Source: an uncultured Nostoc sp. (GTDB lineage Bacteria > Cyanobacteriota > Cyanobacteriia > Cyanobacteriales > Nostocaceae). From it: DNA of 54,266 nucleotides. Shown here in pieces: positions 32,436 through 42,018 of the stretch. The position numbers and the translations under genes were made by a program. Position 1 is the first letter of the stretch; each line of letters begins with the position of its first letter. The DNA lies in assembly GCF_937863485.1 (NCBI RefSeq), contig NZ_CALMFY010000142.1, positions 1-54,266 of the forward strand, in the 5' to 3' direction. The notes under the pieces were generated by a model. The model had not been told where the DNA came from and searched no databases. It was given only the letters and a program-made list of their open reading frames with translations.

Positions 32436-33719
32436 CTACAACTTTTCTCCCTGCTGAAAGTAAGGTTGCAGCGCTTCTGGTATCCTCACGGTCCCATCAG
32501 GTTGTTGATAATTCTCCAAAATTGCTGCCATCGTCCTTCCCACAGCTAAACCCGAACCATTGAGGGTATGTACGAACTGAGTACCTTTCTTCCCCGCCTC
32601 CTTGAAGCGAATATCAGCTCGTCGCGCCTGGAAATCTATAGTATTGGAACAGCTAGAAATTTCGCGGTATTTGCCAGAAGAGGGCAACCAAACCTCTAAA
32701 TCATAAGTTTTGGTAGAGGCAAATCCCAAATCCCCAGTACTTAAATTTACGACTCGGTAAGGCAACTGCAACGCCTGTAAAATTGCTTCTGCATTCCCCA
32801 CCAATTTCTCCAGTTCATCAAAGGACGTACTGGGTTCGACAAATTTCACCATTTCCACCTTGTTAAATTGATGCAGGCGAATTAATCCCCGCATATCGCG
32901 CCCATAACTACCAGCTTCGCGGCGAAAACAGGGAGTAAAAGCACAGTGGTAAATAGGTAAGTTTTCCGCAGCGAGAATTTCACCCCGGTAGAGATTTGTA
33001 ACTGGAACCTCTGCTGTGGGAATAAGCCACAAATCGTCATCAGCGCATTTAAAGCTTTCTTCAGCAAACTTGGGTAACTGACCGGTCGCCGTCAAAGACT
33101 CGGTATTCACTAACAGCGGCGGACTGACTTCCACATACCCAGCTTGAGTATGGAGAGCAAGCATAAATTGAATTAATGCCCTCTCCAATGCTGCACCAGC
33201 GCCTATCAATGTCACAAAGCGACTTTGGGCAACTTTTACCGCTCGCTCAACATTAAGAATACCTAGCTTTTCGCCGATTTCCCAGTGAGGAAGAATATTC
33301 AGATTTTGGGGAATGTACTCATCACCCCAACGGCGCACTTCTACGTTATCTTCCTCATTCTTTCCAAGGGGTGTAGAGTCGCTTGGTAAGTTGGGAAGTG
33401 CCAATACAAGTTGGGCAATTTCAGCTTTGAGGTTTTTTTCCTGGGGTTCAAGTTCGCTCAACGTAGCTTTGACAGAGTTACCTTCATCCCGCAAAGCTTG
33501 AATTTCTGGGTCTTGAGGATTGATTCCAGATTTAATCTTCTGCCCGACAATTTTACCGATTTCATTGCTACGAGCTTGAAGTTGACTACGTGTCCCCTCT
33601 AGTTGCCGTTGTTGCCGATCTAATTGTAAAATCGGTTCAATGTCGTATTTACCACTACGACTGTTCAATCGTTCTTGAACTAATTGCGGATTTTCCCGTA
33701 TTTGCTTAATATCCAGCAC
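32436..33719 (-). CDS. serS: Seryl-tRNA synthetase
   Basis: 427 residues, normal length. N-terminal coiled-coil arm (about 30-105, [20 protein letters not shown]) binds tRNA-Ser; class II motifs: [15 protein letters not shown], motif 2 [20 protein letters not shown] and motif 3 [18 protein letters not shown]. Charges tRNA-Ser (and is used for selenocysteine where present). Confidence 0.98.
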   Translation of the reverse strand: MLDIKQIRENPQLVQERLNSRSGKYDIEPILQLDRQQRQLEGTRSQLQARSNEIGKIVGQKIKSGINPQDPEIQALRDEGNSVKATLSELEPQEKNLKAEIAQLVLALPNLPSDSTPLGKNEEDNVEVRRWGDEYIPQNLNILPHWEIGEKLGILNVERAVKVAQSRFVTLIGAGAALERALIQFMLALHTQAGYVEVSPPLLVNTESLTATGQLPKFAEESFKCADDDLWLIPTAEVPVTNLYRGEILAAENLPIYHCAFTPCFRREAGSYGRDMRGLIRLHQFNKVEMVKFVEPSTSFDELEKLVGNAEAILQALQLPYRVVNLSTGDLGFASTKTYDLEVWLPSSGKYREISSCSNTIDFQARRADIRFKEAGKKGTQFVHTLNGSGLAVGRTMAAILENYQQPDGTVRIPEALQPYFQQGEKL

Positions 33720-33912
33720 AAATTTTTCTCAGTTTTTAGCCTAAATTCTTCCTGTCAATACAGTTAACATATAAGCATTTAGCATATAGTAAATTTGCTT
33801 TGCTGTAACTGGAAAAACAAAGTTTATTGGAAAAATTAGTCTCAATCTCTAATCAAGATTTTACCCTAGCATCACTGCCAGGGCTAAGAAACCACATAAT
33901 GCATTTGACTAA

Positions 33913-34251
33913 TCATGAATTCGGATCTTGAGTTACTGTCGTTTCAGTAACCTGAGCAAGACTTTGACCATTACCATTATTGTTATCAGCGGCTGCAAAC
34001 GTCCTTTGAGTGATATTCGCTGGTTCCTTATCGTCTCTATTTTGTCCAGGTGAAGGTAACCAGTATGCAAGCACACCTGATAAACCACCCCAGTAAAGCG
34101 CAATATTCTTTTCGTCCCCTGGCGAACCAAGCTTGAAAATGCACAGCCCCAACACGACGCTACTAAAGAAAACCTGTACGCCAAATCTCCATACGTCTTG
34201 ATTAAATTTCTGTGTTGGTTGATTTTTCATAGTGTCAAATTGATTTTTCAT
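33913..34251 (-). CDS. Small membrane protein, hypothetical
   Basis: 112 residues with two hydrophobic segments (FGVQVFFSSVVLGLCIFKLG and IALYWGGLSGVLAYWLP) and a polar Asn/Thr/Gln-rich tail. The first eight codons repeat (MKNQFDTMKNQPT) because a 22-bp start region is duplicated, so a second ATG at 34230 is an equally good start. Similar two-helix proteins are frequent near STAND genes in Nostoc, but none is adjacent. Confidence 0.6.
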   Translation of the reverse strand: MKNQFDTMKNQPTQKFNQDVWRFGVQVFFSSVVLGLCIFKLGSPGDEKNIALYWGGLSGVLAYWLPSPGQNRDDKEPANITQRTFAAADNNNGNGQSLAQVTETTVTQDPNS

Positions 34252-34372
34252 AGTGTCAGACTTCCAAAAAAGGTACTTATCATCCCTGTGCTAGTTTTGG
34301 CATCACCTACTAGTACAACACGGTGTAAATAGAGCAACCATTTAAAAACCCTAAAAAGCCCATTCCGTAATA

Positions 34373-34465
34373 CTTTTGACTTTTGACTTTTGAACGCCAG
34401 TTGCTTCAAGTCGGCAGAGCCGCCCAACGCACTGGCTCCTTTTAACTTCCGCCTTGCGGTACTAG
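34373..34465. repeat. 93-bp dispersed repeat, copy 1
   Basis: Starts with CTTTTGACTTTTGAC heptamers, continues AACGCCAGTTGCTTCAAGTC and ends CTTGCGGTACTAG. The same 93 bp lie at 50578-50670 with one visible difference (CTTTTAACTT here, CTTTTGACTT there). Confidence 0.85.
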
Positions 34466-34470
34466 AGGCT

Positions 34471-34500
34471 TGTAGAGACGTGAAATTTCGCGTCTCTACA
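34471..34500. repeat. Near-perfect 30-bp palindrome
   Basis: Arms TGTAGAGACG (34471-34480) and CGTCTCTACA (34491-34500) around TGAAATTTCG; only one pair is not Watson-Crick (T with G). This GAGACG hairpin is a common cyanobacterial spacer repeat, similar to 20946 and 9537. Confidence 0.75.
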
Positions 34501-34646
34501 ACAGGATTTTGATGACAAACCAACTAATCAAATTTAATCAAGGATTATAAGGATTATGTAGTTGTCTTCACACCCAGTTTTGTCCGTTTCGGAAAAGTAT
34601 GATTAATTTCTTTTGACTCCTGAAAACTCAGCACTCAGGACTCATA

Positions 34647-35225
34647 TTAGGGTCGGTTAATCCGATTGAGTAGCCAAAGTGACGCAATAAGCCCTGCAAA
34701 ATGCGCTGAGACAGTGTTGGTGTTTGCCTGCACCACAAGCATATCTAGACCGCTAATAATCCGGGTGGGGTCAAAAAGTTGCGTAGTTATGGCTTGGGGA
34801 GATATGGATCTTGCTACCAGTGTCCCAACGATCGCTTGCGCCCCCAAAAGAGTTACCAGCGTTCCCCCTAAATTTACCCACACCCCTAAGCGTAATACTT
34901 GCACAGTCTCGCTTTTACGAGGGCGGTTGCTGGAATTGGAAGATTCCAATTGCTTGCCAATTCTAGTGTAACGGTAAGCTAAATAAATGCCCGCAGCCAA
35001 AATAACCAGTCCACAAATTGCTAAAAATACGCCAAAACCAGTCCCAGGATTATTAGCAGGACTGCCAGTTCTTTGATTAAAGATGGCGAACAGCAGCACA
35101 ATTATGCTAGAAACAACGCCTAGTACTAGCTGAATCCAGAAGCTAATCCAACCTGTAAGGCGAAAGGTTTGGGCAATCGCCCGGAGAGTTGAGGAAGATG
35201 ATGGAGCATCGGGAGTCTGTGACAT
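34647..35225 (-). CDS. DUF3611 family membrane protein (TIC21/PIC1-like)
   Basis: 192 residues from ATG 35225 (MSQTPDAPSSS); a frame to 35270 adds 15 doubtful residues. Four hydrophobic segments: FWIQLVLGVVSSIIVLLFAI, FGVFLAICGLVILAAGIYLA, LGVWVNLGGTLVTLLGAQ and SAHFAGLIASLWLLNRI. The family includes the plastid inner-envelope protein TIC21/PIC1 and its cyanobacterial relative, which has been linked to iron transport or protein import. Function in cyanobacteria is not settled. Confidence 0.83.
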   Translation of the reverse strand: MSQTPDAPSSSSTLRAIAQTFRLTGWISFWIQLVLGVVSSIIVLLFAIFNQRTGSPANNPGTGFGVFLAICGLVILAAGIYLAYRYTRIGKQLESSNSSNRPRKSETVQVLRLGVWVNLGGTLVTLLGAQAIVGTLVARSISPQAITTQLFDPTRIISGLDMLVVQANTNTVSAHFAGLIASLWLLNRINRP

Positions 35226-35911
35226 ACTGTTCACCAATGTGCTGGGCGCTTTCAAAAGACACAAAAACACGGAGAGAAGTCTGAGCTGAAAGCCTCAGAT
35301 CAGAACTTCCAGGGGACACGGAAAGCCTTGTTGAGAGGTATCGCACTTTGCGTCTCTCCCTTTGCTAGTCTTTGCGTCTTCTTTGATAAATTTACTATCA
35401 CACTTGCCAAATAAGATAAGAGATTCTCTTGTGGAGGATATCAGAAATAGTTAATGCTTAGGTGTGTCCACAGGCGTAGCAGCTTTAACCCATATGTCTT
35501 CTGCTTAAGCTTTTAGAATCTACATTGGTAAAATCACTGTAAAACAAAGTGTTTCTTAAGTTTTACAGACAAAATTGCATTTTACCTGTAAAATTTCTTC
35601 GATGGCATTTTATTGCTTAAGCAGTTCTAACCAGTTCGGCATCACTTAATACCAAGATAGTGACTTCGCCACTGTCTGTTTGCTCCTCACCACACCGGAT
35701 CGAGCTTGGGTAGGGGTACAGTATTTTGTGCCCCTAAAACTCGCAAACTCGTCCCACAACTTCACAGGCGTGGGTAATTATTTGGTGTTTACGCTTTGGA
35801 AATCTAGTCCAAGTAGTTTTATATACATTGGTTATTTAGTGGTAGCACTGTATACTGACTACAAGGAATATAGACCTTACCCTAAGGCATTTTTTTAGCC
35901 ATTCATTAACC
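35226..35911. other. Long spacer upstream of PadR gene
   Basis: 686 bp with no convincing gene. Repeated CTGTAAAA motifs: 35537, TTTTACAG at 35561-35568 and CTGTAAAA at 35586-35593 (the last two form an inverted repeat). Near the PadR gene, AGTG-GTAG-CACT (35838-35849) about 62 bp before the start is a candidate autoregulatory site. Confidence 0.45.
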
Positions 35912-36259
35912 ATGAAACTTGAGGATATATATCAATTTTTTGAGAATCCTCCGCCAACTTACCTTTGTCAGGAAGTAGCAGTTTGTTACATACTGTCTGT
36001 TTTGTTACAAGGTGAATCCTACGGAACTGAGTTGATTGAGCGATTAGAAACTGAATATTCCACCTATAGGCTTTCGGATACCGTACTTTATAGTGCAATC
36101 AAATTTCTGGAAGACCAAAAGGCAATCACTGGATATTGGAAGAAACTCGAAGGACGAGGACGCCCCAGGCGGATGTACCAAGTTTTTCCAGGATGGCAAG
36201 TTCAAGCACAGGATTTAGCTTTTCTTTGGCAAGACTACATCAACAGAAGGACAAAGTAA
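35912..36259 (+). CDS. PadR family transcriptional regulator
   Basis: 115 residues, a single winged-helix domain. VCYILSVLLQGESYGTELIERLE, LSDTVLYSAIKFLEDQKAIT and KKLEGRGRPRRMYQVFPGW match the PadR helix-turn-helix and wing with the (G/E)GRxRxxY pattern. The short C-terminal helix (AQDLAFLWQDYINR) is for dimerisation. This small cyanobacterial type lies upstream of the CCB1-like gene on the same strand, 301 bp away; no target is evident. Confidence 0.85.
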   Translation: MKLEDIYQFFENPPPTYLCQEVAVCYILSVLLQGESYGTELIERLETEYSTYRLSDTVLYSAIKFLEDQKAITGYWKKLEGRGRPRRMYQVFPGWQVQAQDLAFLWQDYINRRTK

Positions 36260-36560
36260 CGAATAATTGATAATGAATGAGTCTCCTCCAGTCAATCAAT
36301 TTTGGATTTTGGATTTCCGATTTTGGATTGACCCCGACCACAAGGGTATGGGGCTTGAGGATTTTAAATTGAGAATTTTGGATTTGTTCCGCCCACGTAC
36401 TCCGTAGGAGAAGCAAGCTAGCAAGAGCGGCACGTACCCCTACGGGGATCTTGGTACGCGTTAGCGTTTCCAAGAGTTGTGCGGGGCGGGGCATGAACCA
36501 AAAAATCTTTTATCTAAAATCTTTTATCTAAAATTCGTAGTCAAACACTAACAATTAGTT
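36260..36560. repeat. Repeat-filled spacer with dispersed repeat copy 2
   Basis: TTTTGGAT-type heptamers (36299-36330), AAGCAAGCTAGCAAGAGCG at 36411-36429, then TACCCCTACGGGGATCTTGGTA hairpin-like sequence in two arms, GTTTCCAAGAGTTGTGCGGG (36466-36485) and a 14-bp direct repeat AAAATCTTTTATCT twice (36511-36538 region). Compared with copy 1 at 5944, a further hairpin of about 36 bp sits in the middle. Confidence 0.65.
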
Positions 36561-37091
36561 ATGGATACTGCTATTCTGCCATCTACGTTCTTGCTTACCT
36601 TGTTGTTATCGGTTGGGCTGTTTTTCTTTATTCGTGCCTCGACTAAAGACCGCATAGAAACAGCGCAACTGGTATCTGAACAAGACGAAGCGGCTTTAAT
36701 GTCTCAATTAAAAGAGTATTTTCGCTCACGGTCTTACCGAGTGGTAGCGGTAGACCGAGAACAAAACAAAGTGACTTTTGAGGGTAATGTTCGCCCCAGT
36801 TGGTTCTTAGCTATATTTTTAACTTTGCTGGCAGCGACTGGTATTGTTTGTCTATCACTAGTCGTTTCTCTGCTTTTTCCTAACCTCAGTACCCTTGTTC
36901 TGGCTATGGTACTGCTGTCGCCTTTAAGTGGTCTATTTTATTGGAAAAAATCTGGAAGACTTGAGAAGGTGTCGCTCAAAGTAGAAACAACTCAGAGCGA
37001 ACAAACCTCCTCAAGTAAGATCACTGTAGTTGCCCATCGAGATGAACTCAGTGAGTTACAGAGAACTCTACAGCTCAAGGCTGGTGAATAA
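36561..37091 (+). CDS. Cofactor assembly of complex C subunit B (CCB1-like)
   Basis: 176 residues. N-terminal membrane helix (STFLLTLLLSVGLFFFIRAS), EQDEAALMSQLKEYFRSRSYR, VTFEGNVRPSWFLAIFLTLL and a second pair of helices up to residue about 130. This is the cyanobacterial CCB1-type (DUF3529) protein, related to factors that attach heme c(i) to cytochrome b6 of the b6f complex. Thylakoid membrane. Supports a photosynthetic host. Confidence 0.85.
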   Translation: MDTAILPSTFLLTLLLSVGLFFFIRASTKDRIETAQLVSEQDEAALMSQLKEYFRSRSYRVVAVDREQNKVTFEGNVRPSWFLAIFLTLLAATGIVCLSLVVSLLFPNLSTLVLAMVLLSPLSGLFYWKKSGRLEKVSLKVETTQSEQTSSSKITVVAHRDELSELQRTLQLKAGE

Positions 37092-37541
37092 TTGTTGGTT
37101 TGGGTGACCATCTCTTAACTATGATATGCAGACTTTTTACCTGACCTACTCTTTAGGCAATGGAAAGTAGTCAGGAGGAAATCAAGACTTCTGCTTTGTC
37201 AGTTTTCCCCACGACACAAGTCGTGGGGAAAAATTTAAATTTATTAACTTAAATTTGTTGACAGAGCTTCCTTAACAATTTACGGCATAAGAGCGCAACT
37301 TCACTAGCGCTTTTGGACGCGCTTGGCTCTATACCCACTCCCTTCTGCATCATGACACTAGCATCAACCCATGCAATCTAGCGTGGTTTGAGACAAGTTG
37401 ACTTTCCAACTACTTGGACTAGGCTTAAAAAGCAAATCAGCTCCAAACTAAAAAAAAATTAAATTTTGCATAAACTTAGCAATTTTGCTAGTTAATGATA
37501 GTCAGGAGCCACATTCAATGCGTAAGATGACCATTTCTGGT
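37092..37541. other. Spacer with a perfect 13-bp hairpin
   Basis: 450 bp without a gene. The only strong feature is the hairpin at 37203-37232. Downstream sequence (37260-37400) is neither clearly coding nor repeated in this window. Confidence 0.5.
37203..37232. repeat. Perfect hairpin, 13-bp stem and tetraloop
   Basis: TTTTCCCCACGAC-ACAA-GTCGTGGGGAAAA. It is 112 bp after the CCB1-like stop. No U-run follows the stem on either strand, so termination is possible but not typical; GC-rich hairpins of this kind also mark ends of IS200/IS605-type elements, but no transposase or TnpB is seen. Confidence 0.7.
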
Positions 37542-37919
37542 TCACCGAGTAGCTAAAGCAAGAGGTTCTTGACCTGGCGAAGGTTCTAACACCCTCAAGC
37601 TAGGAAACAAGAAATGGTTTTCCTCTACGTATTGAGCACCAAAGAGTCCCTTTTCTGCCCAGAAATAACGGTCTGTGGTGTGTTCGTTTCGCTTTACGAG
37701 TAGCAAGGCCGGTGGCAAAATACCTTCAGCTTGAATGAATCTTCTCGCTGCTGTCACAGGCTTTTCTTCGCCACTTTCGATGCTATATTGAGGCACATGT
37801 TCCAAAATCCGCCGTCCTTCCTGACGACGACGACTTTTCCTTTTGCGTCTCCTTGCCAATCTATTGTCCTCCTCTTTCAAGCTATAGATTGTAGTGATAG
37901 CTACAAAATCAGTCGTCAT
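37542..37919 (-). CDS. DUF3155 family protein
   Basis: 125 residues. Basic stretch RRRKRKSRRRQEGRRILEHV (residues 23-42), then VPQYSIESGEEKPVTAARRF and AEKGLFGAQYVEENHFLFPS, which I recognise as the conserved cyanobacterial DUF3155 sequence. No signal or membrane helix. The arginine-rich patch suggests nucleic-acid binding, an inference. Function unknown. Confidence 0.8.
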   Translation of the reverse strand: MTTDFVAITTIYSLKEEDNRLARRRKRKSRRRQEGRRILEHVPQYSIESGEEKPVTAARRFIQAEGILPPALLLVKRNEHTTDRYFWAEKGLFGAQYVEENHFLFPSLRVLEPSPGQEPLALATR

Positions 37920-38145
37920 TATATAAGTTCTAGTTCAAAATATCAATAGCTTTTAACCTTTTAATGCAAGAAAATTAATATCTTTGAAGATAGAGAAAAC
38001 AAAACCACCTAAGGATATAATCCCTTGGTAGTAACCATCACTAAGAAGATTTTAGTTAAGCTTTATAAAATGAGTGAGGTAAAAACTAAGTATCCTCTCT
38101 TAACATCATGCCTCAAAATCTGTAATCTTGAGCAAAAGCTAAAAA

Positions 38146-39498
38146 ATGTTAATGTCTGCCAGTTCCGATTTTCTGGCTCTGTGTCGAGAGCAAATAGCGC
38201 TGCTAACCCAAGGGCTGGGAGCAACTTTAAGTATTGTGTACCTCACACAAGAGTTGGTAGAGACTCCCTCAGGTGAGGCCAAACTGATTCCTGTGGTAAT
38301 TTACCCAGAAACAGCATTATTACCGTCAGGGGAGGAGACTGCTGAAGCGACAGTACACAAGCAACTTCAAGTTGGAAATGTGTTTACATTACCCAATGAT
38401 CAGAGAAAGTTATTGACAGCAGGAGCAGAATCTCCAACCTCGTCACAGGAGTCTGAAAGACCAGACGCATCTCAACCCCATCTAAAAGAAGAATACCTAC
38501 TTAGTGGTAATCAAATTGTTTTACCTCTGGTTTATGAGGGTGTGATGATGGGGTTACTGGTGACGGGTAGGCAAGACCGGACATGGAATGAACATGAGGA
38601 AAGTCAGATTCAACGGATAGCTCAAACACTGGCGATCGCTTGTATTTTAGATCAACGGCGGGCATGGTTTGAGCAGCAGTTGCGTGAGCAACAAATTCTC
38701 CAAGAAAAACAGGGGGATTTACTGGATAACCTGTTGCATCAGTTTCGCAACCCATTAACGGCATTGCGGACTTTTGGCAAACTGCTATTGAAACGGTTCC
38801 GGCCAGCAGACGCCAACCGAGATGTGGCAAATAGTATTGTGCGGGAAAGCGATCGCCTCCAAGAATTGCTGCAACAATTTGAGCAAGTAATTGACTTGAC
38901 AGAGGCAGATTTAGCACCACTACATCTGGCAGAAGATAAAGTATTTGTAGCAACTATCCAAAAATCCGCTAAACCGCCGCTATTATTGCCGGGAACGGGA
39001 GATAAAGCAGTTGACTGCTCGTTAGCAGATATATTGGAACCATTATTAATATCAGCTAAAGCAATCGCCCAAGAGCGAAAGCTAAAATTAATAACTGAAA
39101 TTCAACATAATTCACCTCTAGTTCGTGCCAACATCAAAGCATTACGAGAGGTCTTAACTAACATCATCGATAATGCTTTAAAATATACTCCTACTGGTGG
39201 CAAAATTTTGATTCAGGCGGGGCAAAAAAAAGCTAATTTTCAGGGAATTGTGATCAGTGACAACGGGCCTGGGATTCCACCTGAAGATTTAGAGCATCTT
39301 GGAGAACGGCATTATCGGGGTGTACAAGCGCAAACAGAAATCCCCGGCACAGGTTTGGGGTTAGCGATCGCTAAACAATTAATAGAGCAAATGCAGGGCG
39401 AAATCGAGGTTTTCAGCCCTGCAATCAACTCTAAGCTAACTTCACCCGATGCGCCGGGGACTACGTTTATTATTTGGTTACCGGAAGTTGAAAACTAA
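38146..39498 (+). CDS. GAF-domain sensor histidine kinase
   Basis: 450 residues. N-terminal GAF-like sensor (about 8-170, ending TLAIACILDQRR), then a coiled linker, HisKA with the phospho-acceptor His198 in LLHQFRNPLTALRTFGKLLL, and HATPase_c with N-box NIIDNALKYTP, G1 DNGPGIP and G2 GTGLGLAIAKQ. No membrane segment, so cytoplasmic. No response regulator is adjacent; orphan kinases are usual in Nostoc. The signal is unknown. Start could also be ATG 38152. Confidence 0.93.
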   Translation: MLMSASSDFLALCREQIALLTQGLGATLSIVYLTQELVETPSGEAKLIPVVIYPETALLPSGEETAEATVHKQLQVGNVFTLPNDQRKLLTAGAESPTSSQESERPDASQPHLKEEYLLSGNQIVLPLVYEGVMMGLLVTGRQDRTWNEHEESQIQRIAQTLAIACILDQRRAWFEQQLREQQILQEKQGDLLDNLLHQFRNPLTALRTFGKLLLKRFRPADANRDVANSIVRESDRLQELLQQFEQVIDLTEADLAPLHLAEDKVFVATIQKSAKPPLLLPGTGDKAVDCSLADILEPLLISAKAIAQERKLKLITEIQHNSPLVRANIKALREVLTNIIDNALKYTPTGGKILIQAGQKKANFQGIVISDNGPGIPPEDLEHLGERHYRGVQAQTEIPGTGLGLAIAKQLIEQMQGEIEVFSPAINSKLTSPDAPGTTFIIWLPEVEN

Positions 39499-39513
39499 AA
39501 GTTAGGAGTCATT

Positions 39514-39572
39514 CAATTTTGGATTTTAGATTTTAGATTTTTTCTTCAATCCAAAATTCAAAATCTAAAATT
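39514..39572. terminator. AT-rich inverted repeat after the kinase gene
   Basis: CAATTTTGGATTTT (39514-39527) pairs with AAAATCTAAAATTG (39559-39572) with one mismatch, and an inner TTTTGGATT/AATCCAAAA offers a second fold. Composed of TTTTAGA heptamers. It lies between convergent genes and may terminate both. Confidence 0.5.
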
Positions 39573-39652
39573 GACAGAGTTAGGAGTTAGGAGTTTTCAA
39601 TTAAAAAGTCGTTTTAATTCACCACTCATCGCTCATAACTCCTCACTCCTGA

Positions 39653-40894
39653 CTATCTAAGTGAAACCAACAAGTTTTGATTAATCGTCATTTGTAAATC
39701 AGTATTTGGGTCAATGGCGATTAAGTCAACACTCTTCTTACCGAAGAACAGACCAACCAACGCACCGATACCAGCGCCACCTAAGACTTCTTCTGTGGCA
39801 ATGGCGCGATCGCCTGTGACAACTGATATTGCAGTTGCTGCACCTGCGCCCAATACAGTATTCTTGATAATTGAACCAGTACTAATACCCTTCTTGACGG
39901 TTTCAGTTTTGGTAATAACTTCAGAAGTAGCGTTGAGTTGATACTCCTGACCATTGGTCAAAACCAGTTTCTGGGCAACGAATTGAGAACCGCCTGTAGC
40001 AGGTTTGAGTTGACCAATAACCTGACTACCAGCAGGAATCACTACAGATCCGTCTTGCGTAACCACGTTTTGGGATACAGTCAATGTCAAAGGCGCTGTT
40101 TCATCCTTTGTAACCAGAATTTTTTCTGCCTTGTCATACTTCACAGGAATAGCAGTCCCTTGGGCAATTGTGACTGATACAGGTGTTGGGGTAGTAGATC
40201 CGACAGCCACGACATAGGGCGAGTTAATTGCTGAGGCTTGATTAGAACTAACCAATGCTTGGTAAATAAAAGCTGCTACCTGGGCGCGAGTAGCGGTTGC
40301 AGTTGGATTCAGGAACTTCACATTCGGATAGTTGACCACAATTTGCTTCTGTGTTGCTGCTGCGATCGGGCTACGGGCATAGCTAGCGATGTTAGAGGCA
40401 TCGTTGAAGTATTGCAGAGTGCTTTCGGTATTGCCGCTAGGAGTATATGCCAAACCGTTAGCGAGGGAAACCAAAACCTGCTCACGGGGAATAGCCTGGT
40501 TAGGCTCAAAGCGATTTCCAGGATAACCAGACAAGAAACCAATGGTATAGGCTTGCTCAATTGCACTGGATGCCCAATAGTTGCTTGGCACATCAGTAAA
40601 ATTGATTGTCTGCCGTTGCTGTGTTTTTTGGAAGGCTTTGTTGACCATCGCCGCAAATTGAGCGCGTGTCACCGCTTCTTCAGGGCGGAAGCTACCATCA
40701 GGAAATCCGGCAATTACACCTAGTTGAGATAATTGTTGAATAAATTGTGCCGCCCAATAGTTAGATGAAACATCAGAAAAAGTAGTTTGAGCTAAAGATG
40801 GCGAAGCTGTAATGAAAGGCGCTACAGTACCCACTGTGACGCTTAAAGCCATGAGTGCAGCTGTTCTAGATTGCCAACGATTTAAAGTAAACAT
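39653..40894 (-). CDS. SLH-domain envelope protein with glycine-zipper-like C-terminal domain
   Basis: 413 residues. Signal peptide 1-36 (AALMALSVTVGTVAPFITAS ... LAQ). Three S-layer-homology repeats at about 37-220: FSDVSSNYWAAQFIQQLSQL, FTDVPSNYWASSAIEQAYTI and YFNDASNIASYARSPIAAAT. SLH domains bind cell-wall glycans. The C-terminal 190 residues (VSVTIAQGTAIPVKYDKAEK ... VLGAGAATAISVVTGD ... GGAGIGALVGLFFGKK) resemble the whole mature protein encoded at 43726-44439. Not a porin by length. Periplasmic or outer-envelope. Confidence 0.87.
   Translation of the reverse strand: MFTLNRWQSRTAALMALSVTVGTVAPFITASPSLAQTTFSDVSSNYWAAQFIQQLSQLGVIAGFPDGSFRPEEAVTRAQFAAMVNKAFQKTQQRQTINFTDVPSNYWASSAIEQAYTIGFLSGYPGNRFEPNQAIPREQVLVSLANGLAYTPSGNTESTLQYFNDASNIASYARSPIAAATQKQIVVNYPNVKFLNPTATATRAQVAAFIYQALVSSNQASAINSPYVVAVGSTTPTPVSVTIAQGTAIPVKYDKAEKILVTKDETAPLTLTVSQNVVTQDGSVVIPAGSQVIGQLKPATGGSQFVAQKLVLTNGQEYQLNATSEVITKTETVKKGISTGSIIKNTVLGAGAATAISVVTGDRAIATEEVLGGAGIGALVGLFFGKKSVDLIAIDPNTDLQMTINQNLLVSLR
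40151..40799. repeat. SLH segment, source copy of duplication
   Basis: The SLH-coding region of the 39653-40894 gene, nearly identical in DNA to 41338-42018. Differences seen by eye are scattered single bases plus about 30 extra bases near the distal end of the second copy. Confidence 0.85.
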
Positions 40895-41408
40895 TAATTT
40901 TTAACTCCGGTAAAATTAGTTTTTTTACTGTTAAATAATTTAGACAATTTTCTGAAGTATTAGGTTCCCAACTTTTTCTATTTTTTGTAAAGATTATTAC
41001 CTAAGTAATACAGTCATAATCCCAAAATCTCTGTCAAACGAACTAGGTAATAGCAGTAGTGTAATCACCCTATTACCTCTGAGCGCAATTAAAGAAGTAT
41101 TCCAATAAATATCGATGCTGAGTAAGACGATATAGAGGTAGAATGGTTGCTATTAAATAAAATTTTTTATAGTTAAAAATGAAGGCGATCGCCCACTATA
41201 GTTAAAGTGGCGATCGCCTATCAGGGGTGATTAAAGTCACGACTTGAATTGAGTTAAATCTAATAGCGGGATTGTGGTACTAAATTCTAACTTTAATTTA
41301 GTGTGAGCCTTTAATCCTGTGCAGTTCTAAGGACAATAGCAGTCCCTTGGGGAAATAGACTGATACAGGTGTTGGGATAGTAGACCCGACAGCCACGACA
41401 TAGGGCAG
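40895..41408. other. Spacer with duplicated 3' flank
   Basis: First 190 bp: promoter side of the SLH gene, AT-rich. From 41082 to about 41336: copy of the 3' end and downstream flank of the gene at 43726-44439. From 41338: out-of-frame remnant of the SLH protein's middle, beyond the stop of the chimera gene. Confidence 0.75.
41082..41336. repeat. Segmental duplication, copy A of about 255 bp
   Basis: Matches 43548-43803 at most positions, including AATATCGATGCTGAGTAAGA, the GGCGATCGCC hairpin (GGCGATCGCCCACTATAG ... GGCGATCGCC) and the sequence that encodes the C-terminus of the 43726 gene, here without its gene. Confidence 0.85.
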
Positions 41409-42018
41409 TTAATTGCTGAGGTTTGACACGACATAGGGCGAGTTAATTGCTGAGGCTTGATTAGAACTAACCAATGCTTGGTAAATAAAAGCTGCTACCT
41501 GGGCGCGAGTAGCGGTTGCAGTTGGATTCAGGAACTTCACATTCGGATAGTTGACCACAATTTGCTTCTGTGTTGCTGCTGCGATCGGGCTACGAGCATA
41601 GCTAGCGATGTTAGAGGCATCGTTGAAGTATTGCAAAGTGCTTTCAGTATTGCCGCTGGGACTATATTCCAGACCGTTAGCCAAAGAAACCAAAACCTGC
41701 TGGCGGGGAATAGCTTGGTTAGGTTCAAAGCGGTTTCCAGGATAACCAGATAAGAAACCAATGGCGTAAGCTTGCTCAATTGCACTGGATGCCCAATAGT
41801 TGCTGGGCACATCAGTAAAATTGATTGCCTGCCGTTGCTGTGTTTTTTGGAAGGCTTTGTTGACCATCGCCGCAAATTGAGCGCGTGTCACCGCTTCTTC
41901 AGGGCGGAAGCTACCATCAGGAAATCCGGCAATTACACCTAGTTGAGATAATTGTTGAATAAATTGTGCCGCCCAATAGTTAGATGAAACATCAGAAAAA
42001 GTAGTTTGAGCCAAAGAC
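41338..42018. repeat. SLH segment, duplicated copy
   Basis: Near-identical to 40151-40799 on the same strand. It supplies the three SLH repeats at the end of the beta-helix protein. A 30-bp local duplication around GTTAATTGCTGAGG (41408-41456) creates the altered C-terminus and stop. Confidence 0.85.

Larger units (their letters stand above)
34252..34646. other. Spacer with 93-bp repeat copy and palindrome
   Basis: 395 bp with no gene. Holds copy 1 of a 93-bp repeat (34373-34465) and a near-perfect 30-bp palindrome (34471-34500). Confidence 0.6.

Noticed and set aside
37203..37400. Remnant of an IS200/IS605 or TnpB element
   Set aside because: Only a hairpin supports it. Translation of the flanks in several frames gave no TnpA- or TnpB-like motif.
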